From: an uncultured Bacteroidota bacterium
Lineage (GTDB): Bacteria; Bacteroidota; Bacteroidia; Bacteroidales; P3
Length of the DNA stretch: 64,000 nucleotides
Reading direction: 5' to 3'
Assembly: GCA_902788805.1 (NCBI GenBank)
Contig: CADALO010000008.1
Span: forward strand, 1-64,000
The notes under the pieces were generated by a model. That model saw only the letters and a list, made by a program, of their open reading frames with translations. It had not been told where the DNA came from and searched no databases. This document shows positions 55,394 through 64,000 of the stretch, piece after piece; within the stretch, counting starts at the first letter, position 1, and each line of letters opens with the position of its first letter. The position numbers were made by a program, and so were the translations under genes.

Positions 55394-56455
55394 ATGAGAC
55401 TGATTGTTACCACAACCGATTCGATAGAAGGATGTCGCATAGTCGAGTATATTGACGTTTTGCGCAGCAGTGTTGTTGTTGGCAACGACATTGCCTTGGG
55501 TGATTTATTTGGCGGAAACCGCAACTACAATAACAGGCTTAACGATATTTACGAGAAGGCGATGCAAGGTCTGAGACTCAAGGCCAGCATTGCCGGTGCA
55601 GACGCCGTTGTGGGGCTTCACACTGATTTTGAGGAGATTTTCGGCAAAGGCAAGACCCGTATGGTTGTTTCGATGGTTGGAACGGCTGTAAAACTCGACT
55701 GCCAACCAAAATGTCTGCCTGAGGATAAAAAGAACGCTTCAGTCTCGATGGACACGCTACATCGCCAGTATCTTCTTGTCTCGATGCGTAAAAAGCTGGA
55801 CAACAGCGATTATTCGTTGAACGAGGATGACTGGGGCAATATTTTGAAGTATTCGCTGACCGATTTGGCGCCGCTGCTTTATAACCGCTACCTTGTCGTG
55901 TCGACCCAGACAATCAGCAATATCCCTTTGTCTGAGCGCAAACTGCTACAGGACAATTTTATACCTTTTATTCAAAGTATGGATTTTGACGAAGCGGTGG
56001 ATGTTGTGTATTCCGATTTGGAAACAGCGCCCGAATGCTCGTCTGTTATCATCAGGGATTGCAATCTGTTTGCTCCGTCAAAGATTGTCGGTATGCTCGA
56101 GGCTGAACATAAGCACATTATAATTTCTTTGCTTAAGAGTGACAAGCCTATCTATACGGCCGAGGATTTGGCAGGTATGGAGAGAATTGTGGAATTTCTT
56201 GACAATCTGCCCGATACGGGCTATTATATTGAGGGTAGGGGAGGCGTCTTTTCAAAAACAGGGACTCTGCTGGTGTGTGAACGCGGACATAAGTCGGCTG
56301 TTGAACTGGGTGGGCATTGCACCGAGTTGCTTGAAGGCAGCGGCGCTGTGTGCAACCTCAACGTGAAGGGCATCACCGAGGCCGAGGTTGCAGCCATCGC
56401 CAGTTTCAAGGAGAAAGTCGAAGTTCTGAGAGCTATTCTAAATCGTGGATTATGA
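55394..56455 (+). CDS. YbjQ/DUF74 domain fused to an unknown C-terminal domain
   Basis: A 353-residue cytoplasmic protein. Residues 1-103 match the YbjQ (DUF74) family: MRLIVTTTDSIEGCRIVEYIDVLRSSVVVG, then GADAVVGLHTDFEEI and MVVSMVGTAVKL. YbjQ proteins are normally about 100 residues and form pentamers, with a proposed but unproven heavy-metal link. The remaining 250 residues are not recognised; they contain three SEL-type helices and a repeated pattern LLKSDKPIYTAEDLAGME. Its stop overlaps the following TlpA-like gene by 4 bp. Confidence 0.75.
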   Translation: MRLIVTTTDSIEGCRIVEYIDVLRSSVVVGNDIALGDLFGGNRNYNNRLNDIYEKAMQGLRLKASIAGADAVVGLHTDFEEIFGKGKTRMVVSMVGTAVKLDCQPKCLPEDKKNASVSMDTLHRQYLLVSMRKKLDNSDYSLNEDDWGNILKYSLTDLAPLLYNRYLVVSTQTISNIPLSERKLLQDNFIPFIQSMDFDEAVDVVYSDLETAPECSSVIIRDCNLFAPSKIVGMLEAEHKHIIISLLKSDKPIYTAEDLAGMERIVEFLDNLPDTGYYIEGRGGVFSKTGTLLVCERGHKSAVELGGHCTELLEGSGAVCNLNVKGITEAEVAAIASFKEKVEVLRAILNRGL

Positions 56456-57921
56456 TTTTTAAACGGATATTATCTTTAATTGTTGCTTTAATTTGTGTTA
56501 TTGATTATTCTGTAGCACAGAAGAATATCGTTATACGTGGTGTGTCCGAGAACGGTGCCGGACGTCGCATCGAACTGCTTCGCTACACTGACCAGATTTC
56601 GAAGAGAGAGGTTGTGGCTGACGCGTCGACTATTGCTGATGACGGCAAGTTCGAGCTGCGCTGCTACACCAACTATCCTATGATGGTCACGATGCAGATC
56701 GAGAACTATTCTCAGTCGTTCTATGTCGAGCCGGCACGGACTTATGAGATAATTATTCCGACGTTTGACTGGAACCTTGACGAGAAGCGCAATGTGTTTC
56801 TCGCCCCTGAACCGCTGCCACTTTTGTTCCAGAACCTTCCCGCCACCGATGTCAACCTGATGATTGACAGCATTGACAGGACTATTTCGCGTTTTATCAG
56901 CGATAACAGTTTCTATTTTGACCAGAAATTCAAACCGTCACGTTATTATTTCGACAGCCTTCAGTTTATAGTAAACGGCCTTTTCCCCAAGTGTGATAAT
57001 GACTTCGTGAACCGCTATAAGGTCTATCAGCTTGCGTCGCTGAAGTACGATATGAAGTTTGAGGGACGCAAGACTCTGATAGAGAAGTATATCAAGAACC
57101 AGCCAATACTTTATTACGACGAGAATTATATGTCGCTGTTTGCTACGCTTTATGCCAACAGCATTTCGAAAGGGACCAAAGATATTTCGGTTTATCAGTT
57201 GTCGCATTGGATCTATAATCTTGATTTGGATACATATATAGATTCTATCGGTATGGATCCGCTGCTCAGGCACGAGCAGGTTCGCGAGTTGGCGGCGTTG
57301 CAGGCCTTGCAGGAGTCGTACTACAATTTCCATTACTATGACGCGGAGATGGTCGTCAAGATGATTGAGAAGCTCGCTGAAAGATCTAAGTTTGCTGAGC
57401 ATAAGACGATTGCACAGAACATTTTGGAGGGCTTGTCACGTTACAGTGCCGAAAACGCACAATCCGACTGCCTTTCGTTTACGCTGCCTGATGTGGACAA
57501 GAAGCCCGTGTCGCTCAAAGACAGCAAAGGGAAATGGATTTATATTGCTTTTGTCCGCGTCAACGACCCTAATTCCATATCTGAGCTTGAAACGATGGCG
57601 CATTTTAAGGACAAGGTTTACTCGGAGAACAATGATGTAGAGTTCGTTACAATTGCCTGCGACCGTGAGTTCCAGAAGATGTTTCATTTTTTGAAGAACA
57701 CCAAGCACGGCAACCGCTTCAATTGGACTTGGCTGCATTTCGATGGAAACTATGACTTGTTGAGGCAGTTCCAGATTACTTCCTATCCGTGGTTTATACT
57801 GATTAATCCCGAAGGCAAACTACAATATGACATTACACCTGCGCCGAGCAGCGGCTTTTTGCTTAACGCCCCGTGGCAGAAACATATAGAGGAGAACCCT
57901 TCGAAGGGCTTGTTCCGTTGA
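56452..57921 (+). CDS. Exported TlpA-like thioredoxin-fold protein lacking the CxxC motif
   Basis: A 489-residue protein with a signal peptide (ending SVAQ). Residues about 23-120 are a beta-rich domain, a helical region follows, and the last 140 residues have the order of an AhpC-TSA/TlpA fold: LSFTLPDVDKKPVSLKDSKGKWIYIAF, then VEFVTIACDREF, FQITSYPWFILINPEGKL. Where TlpA proteins have W-C-x-x-C this one has VNDPNS, so it cannot be a thiol oxidoreductase. The frame is open further upstream, but the ATG at 56452 gives the signal peptide and the normal ATGA overlap. Confidence 0.82.
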   Translation: MIFKRILSLIVALICVIDYSVAQKNIVIRGVSENGAGRRIELLRYTDQISKREVVADASTIADDGKFELRCYTNYPMMVTMQIENYSQSFYVEPARTYEIIIPTFDWNLDEKRNVFLAPEPLPLLFQNLPATDVNLMIDSIDRTISRFISDNSFYFDQKFKPSRYYFDSLQFIVNGLFPKCDNDFVNRYKVYQLASLKYDMKFEGRKTLIEKYIKNQPILYYDENYMSLFATLYANSISKGTKDISVYQLSHWIYNLDLDTYIDSIGMDPLLRHEQVRELAALQALQESYYNFHYYDAEMVVKMIEKLAERSKFAEHKTIAQNILEGLSRYSAENAQSDCLSFTLPDVDKKPVSLKDSKGKWIYIAFVRVNDPNSISELETMAHFKDKVYSENNDVEFVTIACDREFQKMFHFLKNTKHGNRFNWTWLHFDGNYDLLRQFQITSYPWFILINPEGKLQYDITPAPSSGFLLNAPWQKHIEENPSKGLFR

Positions 57922-57952
57922 TTGAATATTCGATAATGATATTAATATAAAT

Positions 57953-59743
57953 ATGATAGACAAAGATTTACAAATAGCAGTATCTGAGGCGCTGAAGAGC
58001 CTTTACAATATCGATTTGGCAACAGAAAGTGTTGTGTTGCAGAAGACTAAGAAAGAATTTGAGGGCGACTATACGATTGTTGTCTTTCCGTTTGTCAAGC
58101 AGGCTCGCAAAAGTCCGGAGGCCGTGGCCAATGAATTGGGTGCTGCAGTCAAGGCTTCGTTGCCGCAAGTGGCAGACTTCAACGTGATTAAAGGCTTTTT
58201 AAATTTCTCGATATGCGACGATTATTGGAAGTCGTTTACCGACAGTATCGCCAACGACAGCACCATCGGATTGAAAAAAGTCAATACGAATGCTGCGCCT
58301 GTGGTCATAGAATACTCGTCGCCCAACACCAACAAGCCATTGCATTTGGGTCACATCCGTAACAATCTGCTTGGCTGGTCGGTGGCTCAGTTGCTCACGG
58401 CTAATGGCCGTAATGTAAAGAAGGTCAACCTCGTAAACGACAGGGGCATTCATATTTGCAAATCGATGCTGGCCTGGTTGCGTTATGGTAACGGCGAGAC
58501 ACCGGAGTCGTCGGGAATGAAGGGCGACCATTTGGTTGGAAAATACTATGTTGAGTTCGACAAGCACTACAAGGAGGAGATTCGTGAGCTGGTTGAGAAA
58601 GGTGTGGAGGAGGAGCAGGCCAAGAAAGAGGCTCCGCTGATGGTCGAGGCTCAGAAGATGCTGAAACGCTGGGAAGAAGGCGACAAAGAGATCAGGTCTC
58701 TGTGGGAGAAGATGAACGGCTGGGTATACGCTGGCTTCGATGAGACTTACAAGAAGATGGGTGTGGGTTTTGACAAGATTTATTATGAGTCGAACACATA
58801 TCTGCTTGGAAAGGAACTTGTGCAGAAAGGTCTTGATATGGGGGTTCTGTTCCGCAAGGAGGACGGCTCTGTGTGGTGCGATCTTACCGATGCGGGCCTG
58901 GATCAGAAACTGCTGCTCCGCAAGGATGGCACGTCGGTCTATATGACACAGGATTTGGGCACTGCCTTGCTACGTCACAATGATTTTGGTGCCGACCAAT
59001 TGATTTATGTTGTCGGAAACGAACAGGACTACCACTTCCAGGTGCTGAAGATTATCCTTGGTCGTCTTGGTTTCGATTGGGCCGACAAGGTGTATCATCT
59101 GTCGTATGGTATGGTTGAGCTGCCGAATGGCAAGATGAAGTCGCGCGAGGGCACGGTTGTAGACGCCGACGACCTGATTGAAGAGATGGAGAAAACGGCC
59201 GAGGAAATGTGCCGCGAGAGGGGTAAGAACGATGAGATGTCTGCAGATGAGCAGAAAGAGCTCTATCATATCCTTGCTCTTGGTGCATTGAAATACTTTA
59301 TTCTTAAAGTCGATCCCACCAAAACTATGCTCTTCAATCCTGCTGAAAGCATTGATTTCAATGGCAATACCGGTCCGTTTATCCAGTATACATACGCCAG
59401 AATACACTCTATTGTGCGCAAGGCAGTGGGAGAGAAGGGACTGGATTTGACGTCAAATTGCGGCAATGTCGCCATAAACGAGAAAGAACGCGAAGTAATC
59501 AAAATGCTTCACGATATGCCGGCTGTCGTTGAACAGGCAGCAGCATCGTATAGCCCTGCTATGATTGCCAACTTCACTTTCGACTTAGCCAAAGCATTCA
59601 ACAGTTTCTATCAGGATACTCCTATATTGCGCGAGACAGACAGCAATCGTATGCTATTCCTTGTCCAACTGTGTGCAGCGGTGTCGAACAGCATTAAGAA
59701 TATGATGTGGATTCTCGGTATTGAAGTCCCAGAAAGGATGTAG
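57953..59743 (+). CDS. argS: Arginyl-tRNA synthetase
   Basis: A 596-residue class I synthetase that charges tRNA-Arg. The N-terminal additional domain (about 1-105) is followed by the HIGH motif as HLGH (131-134) in NTNKPLHLGHIRNN. The KMSKS-like loop reads GKMKSREGT. The C-terminal anticodon-binding domain has NTGPFIQYTYARIHS. Full length. The thioesterase gene begins 2 bp after the stop, suggesting a shared transcript. Confidence 0.98.
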   Translation: MIDKDLQIAVSEALKSLYNIDLATESVVLQKTKKEFEGDYTIVVFPFVKQARKSPEAVANELGAAVKASLPQVADFNVIKGFLNFSICDDYWKSFTDSIANDSTIGLKKVNTNAAPVVIEYSSPNTNKPLHLGHIRNNLLGWSVAQLLTANGRNVKKVNLVNDRGIHICKSMLAWLRYGNGETPESSGMKGDHLVGKYYVEFDKHYKEEIRELVEKGVEEEQAKKEAPLMVEAQKMLKRWEEGDKEIRSLWEKMNGWVYAGFDETYKKMGVGFDKIYYESNTYLLGKELVQKGLDMGVLFRKEDGSVWCDLTDAGLDQKLLLRKDGTSVYMTQDLGTALLRHNDFGADQLIYVVGNEQDYHFQVLKIILGRLGFDWADKVYHLSYGMVELPNGKMKSREGTVVDADDLIEEMEKTAEEMCRERGKNDEMSADEQKELYHILALGALKYFILKVDPTKTMLFNPAESIDFNGNTGPFIQYTYARIHSIVRKAVGEKGLDLTSNCGNVAINEKEREVIKMLHDMPAVVEQAAASYSPAMIANFTFDLAKAFNSFYQDTPILRETDSNRMLFLVQLCAAVSNSIKNMMWILGIEVPERM

Positions 59744-59745
59744 AA

Positions 59746-60483
59746 ATGATTTATACCGAAGATTTTACGCTCTCCACACTAATCTGTGACGAAGACGACA
59801 GACTGACATTATGGGGCCTGGCTCGATTGTTTCAGGATGTTGCTGGCGACCATTCCGACAGCTTGGGCGTGGGTTTTGAGGGACTTAAGCCACAGAACAA
59901 GGCTTGGGTGCTTACTCACGTGTATTACAATATTTTACGTTTACCGTCGGCAGGAGAGAGGCTGACCTTGAAAACTTGGCCCAAACCTGATAATGGCTTG
60001 ATCGCTCCACGAGACTATCAATTAATTGACGCAGAAGGTAATATATGCGCCACCAGCGCCTCAAACTGGGTGATACTTGATACTGTTAGCCGCAAGGTCT
60101 GTCGATTGCGAGACATTATCAAAAGCTTTGAAATGGAACATATAGACGCCACAAAGTATTCTAAGCTTGAAAAGATTGCAATGCCTGCAGACTTGAATCA
60201 TCTAAAACATATTGATATTCCTTATTCTGCATTGGATCATACACGCCACGTAAATAATGCTGAATATATGAAATGGATTTGCGATGCAATTCCTGAAATC
60301 TGTAAACCGCGCAGCACTGGACGTCCTGAGATTCGTGAATTTGAGATCAATTACCTTAAGGAAACCAAATATGGCGACCAGAATACCGAATTGCACCACA
60401 AAAAAGTTGATGACGATTTCTACTTCCAACTGTTGAACAGCAATGGTGTATCTGTCAACGCCAAGGTCTTGTTAAGCCATTAA
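59746..60483 (+). CDS. Acyl-ACP thioesterase
   Basis: A 245-residue double-hotdog enzyme of the FatA/FatB-like acyl-ACP thioesterase family (about 245-250 residues in bacteria). The first hotdog has GLARLFQDVAGDHSDSLG; the second has DHTRHVNNAEYMKW with His168 and Asn170, the family's catalytic region. It releases free fatty acids from acyl carrier protein. It is separated from argS by 2 bp and followed by a terminator. Confidence 0.92.
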   Translation: MIYTEDFTLSTLICDEDDRLTLWGLARLFQDVAGDHSDSLGVGFEGLKPQNKAWVLTHVYYNILRLPSAGERLTLKTWPKPDNGLIAPRDYQLIDAEGNICATSASNWVILDTVSRKVCRLRDIIKSFEMEHIDATKYSKLEKIAMPADLNHLKHIDIPYSALDHTRHVNNAEYMKWICDAIPEICKPRSTGRPEIREFEINYLKETKYGDQNTELHHKKVDDDFYFQLLNSNGVSVNAKVLLSH

Positions 60484-60570
60484 TTAGGCGTTATTTCCAT
60501 TCTTAAATTTCAAGTCTTGGTTTAAGTAGAATTTCCATTATGTTAAGTAGGAAGTGAAAGAACAAAAAGA

Positions 60571-60598
60571 TAGGTGCCCTATTGAGGCACCTATTTTT
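60571..60598. terminator. Bidirectional terminator between thioesterase and TPR genes
   Basis: TAGGTGCC-CTATTGA-GGCACCTA followed by TTTTT on the plus strand; on the minus strand the stem is followed by TCTTTTTG. It serves both converging genes. Confidence 0.88.
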
Positions 60599-60641
60599 AT
60601 TATGGGTATAATCCTAATTAAAGGATTGTTTAAGTTGATTA

Positions 60642-61889
60642 TCAATTGGAGCCGGCTTCGATTTTGTCGATGCGGGCTTTGATCGGCTTGGATTCATCAT
60701 ACATTTCAAGTGTGATGTAGCAAGTGTTCAGAGTGCGCAGGCAGTTGTAAAGGTCTGCACGATGTTGGGCCTGGCCGTTGGCATCCAGAGCGTCAACATA
60801 GTTAATGGCGTTCTTCAAGTAACCGATTGCCTGATTAAGGAATGCGTTACGCTCTTCGGTGAGTTTCTTGCTGATAACCTCATCTTCCTCGGTGTAGCCA
60901 AGGTTCGATATAGCCTGGTCTTTCTCGTAAGCACGTTTGAAGAGCATTGTGGCCATACCAGAGTTGGCTTCAAGCTGATTGGGCTCTAAAGTCGAAGACT
61001 CTTGGAATTTAGCTTCAGCCGTTGCGAAGTCGCCAGTCTGCTCATAGATTCCTGCTACAGCGCAAAGCCATTTTGCATAGCCAGGAGTGTTGCGAGTCTC
61101 ATCCTCGGCTTTCTTGGCCAGCTCGACAGCTTTGCTTTTGTTGCCTGTCCATACATAGGCGTTTGCAAGAAGCAGGTTTGCTGCGGGATCCTCAGGCATT
61201 ACCTTGGTGTAACGCTCAGCGGTCTTGATGACGTTGGCGGTGTCTTTCTGCTCTTTGTAAATGCCGTACATAACGGTGTAGACGTGCTGCATTCTCGGTT
61301 TGAAGTCGTCTTTGATTTTGTTTTTGCGCACCAGCGGACCATAGTATTTCTTGACGCCTTCGTTGTCCTTCAGCATCTGGCAGCAGTAGCCGGCAATGTA
61401 GATAGACTCGTTGGCCAGGTCGGGGTCGCCCGAATTGTTAAGCACCTTTGCAGCCTTGTCGCTGTTGGTGAGTGCATCCTGGTAGTTGCCGGTGTTGAAA
61501 AGCTCGATACTTTTGTTGTAGTAGCTTGAACCGACTTTGCTAAAGATGTATTTGAGGTCGTAGTCGCCAGCCTTGTCGAGCTCTTTGCAGCGCATAGCGG
61601 CGTCGTAGGCCTTCTCGCACCAATCGGGATCAAGGTCTTTGTATTTCTTGTATTTCGAGTTAGGATCGGTTGCTGCATCGCCAATCATACTGTAAATCAG
61701 ACCGGCATAGTACCAAGTCTTGGCATCTTCTTTGGTGTCATCGTGGGTACAAGCCTTGTCGATAGCGGCCTTAGCCTTGTTCAGGTAACCTCTTTTCAGA
61801 TCCGTCATAGCGCTCTGAACGTTAATTGTCTGCGCGTTAACGGCAATGCCGAGAGTTAGAAGCGCTGTAAACAATGCGATTTTTTTCAT
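60642..61889 (-). CDS. Periplasmic tetratricopeptide-repeat protein
   Basis: A 415-residue protein with a signal peptide (ending AVNAQ) and a helical body of TPR-like repeats, for example GDYDLKYIFSKVGSSYYNKSIELFNTGNYQDALTNSDKAAKVL and EDPAANLLLANAYVWTGNKSKAVELAKKAEDE. It has no catalytic motif and no lipobox. TPR proteins scaffold protein complexes. It follows gyrA after 82 bp on the same strand, a neighbourhood seen in other Bacteroidales, and may share its transcript. Confidence 0.88.
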   Translation of the reverse strand: MKKIALFTALLTLGIAVNAQTINVQSAMTDLKRGYLNKAKAAIDKACTHDDTKEDAKTWYYAGLIYSMIGDAATDPNSKYKKYKDLDPDWCEKAYDAAMRCKELDKAGDYDLKYIFSKVGSSYYNKSIELFNTGNYQDALTNSDKAAKVLNNSGDPDLANESIYIAGYCCQMLKDNEGVKKYYGPLVRKNKIKDDFKPRMQHVYTVMYGIYKEQKDTANVIKTAERYTKVMPEDPAANLLLANAYVWTGNKSKAVELAKKAEDETRNTPGYAKWLCAVAGIYEQTGDFATAEAKFQESSTLEPNQLEANSGMATMLFKRAYEKDQAISNLGYTEEDEVISKKLTEERNAFLNQAIGYLKNAINYVDALDANGQAQHRADLYNCLRTLNTCYITLEMYDESKPIKARIDKIEAGSN

Positions 61890-61971
61890 TTCAATAATTG
61901 TTTTTAGTGTTATTTCTTAATTTTGTATTGTCTTGAATGGAATTATTATGTCGTTTAAGAATTATTAAGTT

Positions 61972-64000
61972 TTACTGCTCCTCCGGGTTGTTTTCGGTCG
62001 AGGTCTCCCCTTCTTCTGTTTCCAGTGTTGGGGTCTCCCCTATCTCATTTACAATGGCTTCGCCTTCAACCGGTTGTTCTTCGCTTCCGGCCTCGTCGGG
62101 TTCTGAATCAACTTTGGTGATAGAAGCAATTGTGTCTTTGCCTCTCAGGTTGATGAGCTTCACGCCTTGCGTGTTGCGGCCCAATACTCGCAGGTCGGCA
62201 ATGTGCATACGGATTGTGATGCCCGAGCGGTTGATAATCATCAGGTCGTTCTCGTCGGTGACATTGATAAGAGCCACAATGCCGCCGGTCTTGTCAGTAA
62301 CCTTCATTGTCATAACGCCCTTTCCGCCACGGTGTGTCGGACGGTAGCCTTGGTTCTTCTCCGGTTCGTATTTGAGTTGCGACCTCTTGCCGTAGCCGTT
62401 TTCACTGACCACAAGGATGTCTTCGCTTTCGTCGTTGGTACACAGCATACTTATCACGGCATCGTTCTCGTCGTCAAGCGTTATACCCTTCACGCCCGAA
62501 GCGCCACGGCCCATCTCGCGGAACTCATTTTCAGAGCAGCGGACCACCTTGCCGTTCTTCGAAGCAATAAGCAGCTCGCTTGTGCCATCGGTAAGGCGTG
62601 CGGTGAGCAGTTCATCGCCTTCACGGATGCCAACGGCGATGATGCCATTGGTACGTGGACGCGAGTAAGCCTCAAGGCTGGTCTTCTTGATAATACCGTT
62701 CTTGGTGCAGAGTACAATATAGTGGTTGTCCAGATAGTCTTGCTCCTTTAGATTCTGCACGTTGACGTATGCCTTCACCTTGTCGTCGGGCTCAATATTT
62801 ATAAGGTTGAGGATGGCGCGGCCTTTCGAATCCTTGCCACCTTCCGGTATTTCGAATGCACGTTTCCAGTAGCAGCGCCCCTTTTCGGTAAAGAACAAGA
62901 TGTAGTTGTGGTTAGTAGCCATAAAGATATGCTCCACAAAGTCCTCGTTGCGGACCGAACTGCCTTTCGAACCGACACCTCCCCTACTCTGAGTGCGATA
63001 TTCGCTGAGGAGTGTGCGCTTGATGTAGCCAAGATGTGAGATGGTTATCACAACCTTGTCGTCGGCAATCATATCCTCAATGCTGAAGTTCGACGCTGCA
63101 TATTCGATACGGGTACGGCGGTCGTCGCCATATTTGTCGCGAATCTCAACCATCTCACCTTTAATGACTTCCATCAGCACCTTGTGGTCGCCCAGAATCT
63201 CTTTGCAACGCTCGATAAAGCGCATCTTTTCGTCGTATTCATCTTGCAACTTCTGACGCTCCAGACCGGTGAGCTGGCGCAGACGCATCTCGACGATGGC
63301 GCGTGCCTGCAGGTCGGTGAAGCCATAGTTGTCCATCAATCCCTGACGAGCCTCATCGACGGTGGCCGAACGGCGGATAAGGGCGATGATATCGTCCATA
63401 ATGTCTATGGCCTTGAGTAAGCCTTCCAAGATATGGGCGCGTTTCTCGGCCTCGGCCAGTTCAAAGCGCGTGCGGCGTGTGACTACATCCTCGCGGTGCT
63501 CGACAAAGTTCTGAATCAAGTCCTTGAGATTGAGCAGCACGGGACGTCCCTTGACCAGCGCGATGTTGTTGACCGGGAACGACGACTGCAGCTCAGACAA
63601 CTGGAACAGTTTGTTCAATATGATGTTGGGAACCACATCGTGACGCAGATAGTATACCACGCGGATACCGTCCTTGTCCGACTCGTCGCGGATGTCGGTG
63701 ATGCCGACAATCTTGCCGTCCTTTACAAGTTGGGCTTGCTTCTTGATCATAGCCGACTTGTTGACGTTGTAGGGCACATTGTGGGCAATAATCATATTGC
63801 GGCCCTTCGCATCGGTTTCAATCGAGGTCTCGGCTCTGATGATGACCGAGCCGCGTCCGGTCGTAAAGGCCTCGCGCACACCGTCGTAGCCGTAGATGAT
63901 GCCGCCTCCCGGAAAGTCGGGCGCGGTGATATATTGCATCAGACCCTCGACCGTGATGTCGGGGTCGTCGATGTAGGCGATGCAGCCGTTCAGCACCTCG
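61972..64000 (-). CDS. gyrA: DNA gyrase subunit A (5' partial)
   Basis: The frame is open through the right edge; about 675 C-terminal residues are visible, beginning at the position of E. coli GyrA residue about 180 (EVLNGCIAYIDDPDITVEGLMQYI). The breakage-reunion core continues with PDFPGGGIIYG and the coiled-coil and tower parts. The C-terminal beta-pinwheel contains YRPTHRGGKGVMTMKV, a variant GyrA box. An acidic tail follows (EDEAGSEEQPVEGE-type composition). The catalytic tyrosine lies outside the window. GyrA introduces negative supercoils with GyrB. The GyrA box favours GyrA over ParC. Confidence 0.95.
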   Translation of the reverse strand, partial: EVLNGCIAYIDDPDITVEGLMQYITAPDFPGGGIIYGYDGVREAFTTGRGSVIIRAETSIETDAKGRNMIIAHNVPYNVNKSAMIKKQAQLVKDGKIVGITDIRDESDKDGIRVVYYLRHDVVPNIILNKLFQLSELQSSFPVNNIALVKGRPVLLNLKDLIQNFVEHREDVVTRRTRFELAEAEKRAHILEGLLKAIDIMDDIIALIRRSATVDEARQGLMDNYGFTDLQARAIVEMRLRQLTGLERQKLQDEYDEKMRFIERCKEILGDHKVLMEVIKGEMVEIRDKYGDDRRTRIEYAASNFSIEDMIADDKVVITISHLGYIKRTLLSEYRTQSRGGVGSKGSSVRNEDFVEHIFMATNHNYILFFTEKGRCYWKRAFEIPEGGKDSKGRAILNLINIEPDDKVKAYVNVQNLKEQDYLDNHYIVLCTKNGIIKKTSLEAYSRPRTNGIIAVGIREGDELLTARLTDGTSELLIASKNGKVVRCSENEFREMGRGASGVKGITLDDENDAVISMLCTNDESEDILVVSENGYGKRSQLKYEPEKNQGYRPTHRGGKGVMTMKVTDKTGGIVALINVTDENDLMIINRSGITIRMHIADLRVLGRNTQGVKLINLRGKDTIASITKVDSEPDEAGSEEQPVEGEAIVNEIGETPTLETEEGETSTENNPEEQ

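Overview
The window is a chromosomal segment of a member of the Bacteroidota, most likely order Bacteroidales. The reasons are: a type A and a type B (gliding-motility-type) type IX secretion sorting domain; promoters of the Bacteroidota form (TTTG or TTG, about 19-20 bp, TAnnTTTG); very weak Shine-Dalgarno signals; a YidC with a large periplasmic domain; NhaD; a membrane pyrophosphatase beside atpDC; and a NagZ-like/serine hydrolase fusion. I see no rRNA, tRNA, CRISPR array, transposase, integrase or phage gene. The window cuts two genes: a T9SS cargo protein at the left edge and gyrA at the right edge.

Layout. 1-1142: end of a T9SS cargo gene, then about 900 bp of nested palindromic and direct repeats. 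1143-8873: yidC, nhaD, then a tightly packed surface-polysaccharide operon (transglycosylase-like protein, Wzz-like, O-antigen ligase-like, NlpC/P60). 9009-10531 (minus): OmpA-like lipoprotein, DUF4160, DUF2442. 10532-11387: repeat-rich gap. 11388-15873: ClC channel with CBS domains, nrdD-nrdG. 15870-21980 (minus): peptide-type solute-binding lipoprotein, amidohydrolase/deaminase, GH3-beta-lactamase fusion, HU. 22661-29310: small membrane protein, IgGFc-binding-like T9SS type B protein, then a three-gene cassette for a probable CDP-ribitol (or related) phosphopolymer plus UDP-galactofuranose. 29395-35027: GroES-like protein, alaS, a small membrane protein and two tandem asparagine-synthetase-like proteins that lack the glutaminase domain. 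35097-40687 (minus): hppA, atpC, atpD, dprA. 41117-51150: FAD oxidoreductase-NUDIX pair, pyrE, SRPBCC-like protein, SUMF1-like protein, hpt, lipoprotein, AsmA, GT2, stand-alone GHKL ATPase. 51196-52791 (minus): secreted thioredoxin and galE. 53370-60483: membrane AraC regulator, repeats, YbjQ fusion, cysteine-less TlpA-like protein, argS, acyl-ACP thioesterase. 60642-64000 (minus): TPR protein and gyrA.

Functional themes. Much of the window serves the cell envelope: membrane-protein insertion, polysaccharide assembly, activated-sugar supply (CDP-polyol, UDP-Galf, UDP-Gal), peptidoglycan turnover and surface display by T9SS. The rest is housekeeping (tRNA synthetases, anaerobic nucleotide reduction, purine and pyrimidine phosphoribosyltransferases, ATP synthase, gyrase).

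The strongest unexplained signal is a family of about 110-117 bp elements at 10701-10816, 22361-22477 and 40770-40879. Each is bounded by inverted ACCAACTCCGG ends and holds inverted arrays of 11-bp iterons (consensus NNTGTACAATA). Copies A and C differ by a matching change on both arms, copy B carries swapped iteron modules, and all three lie between divergent genes. A second family bounded by TGCGACACACC (443-576, 714-876, 54632-54829) also shows compensatory changes. The tandem glutaminase-less PP-loop pair and the CDP-polyol/Galf cassette are the most interesting protein-coding loci.
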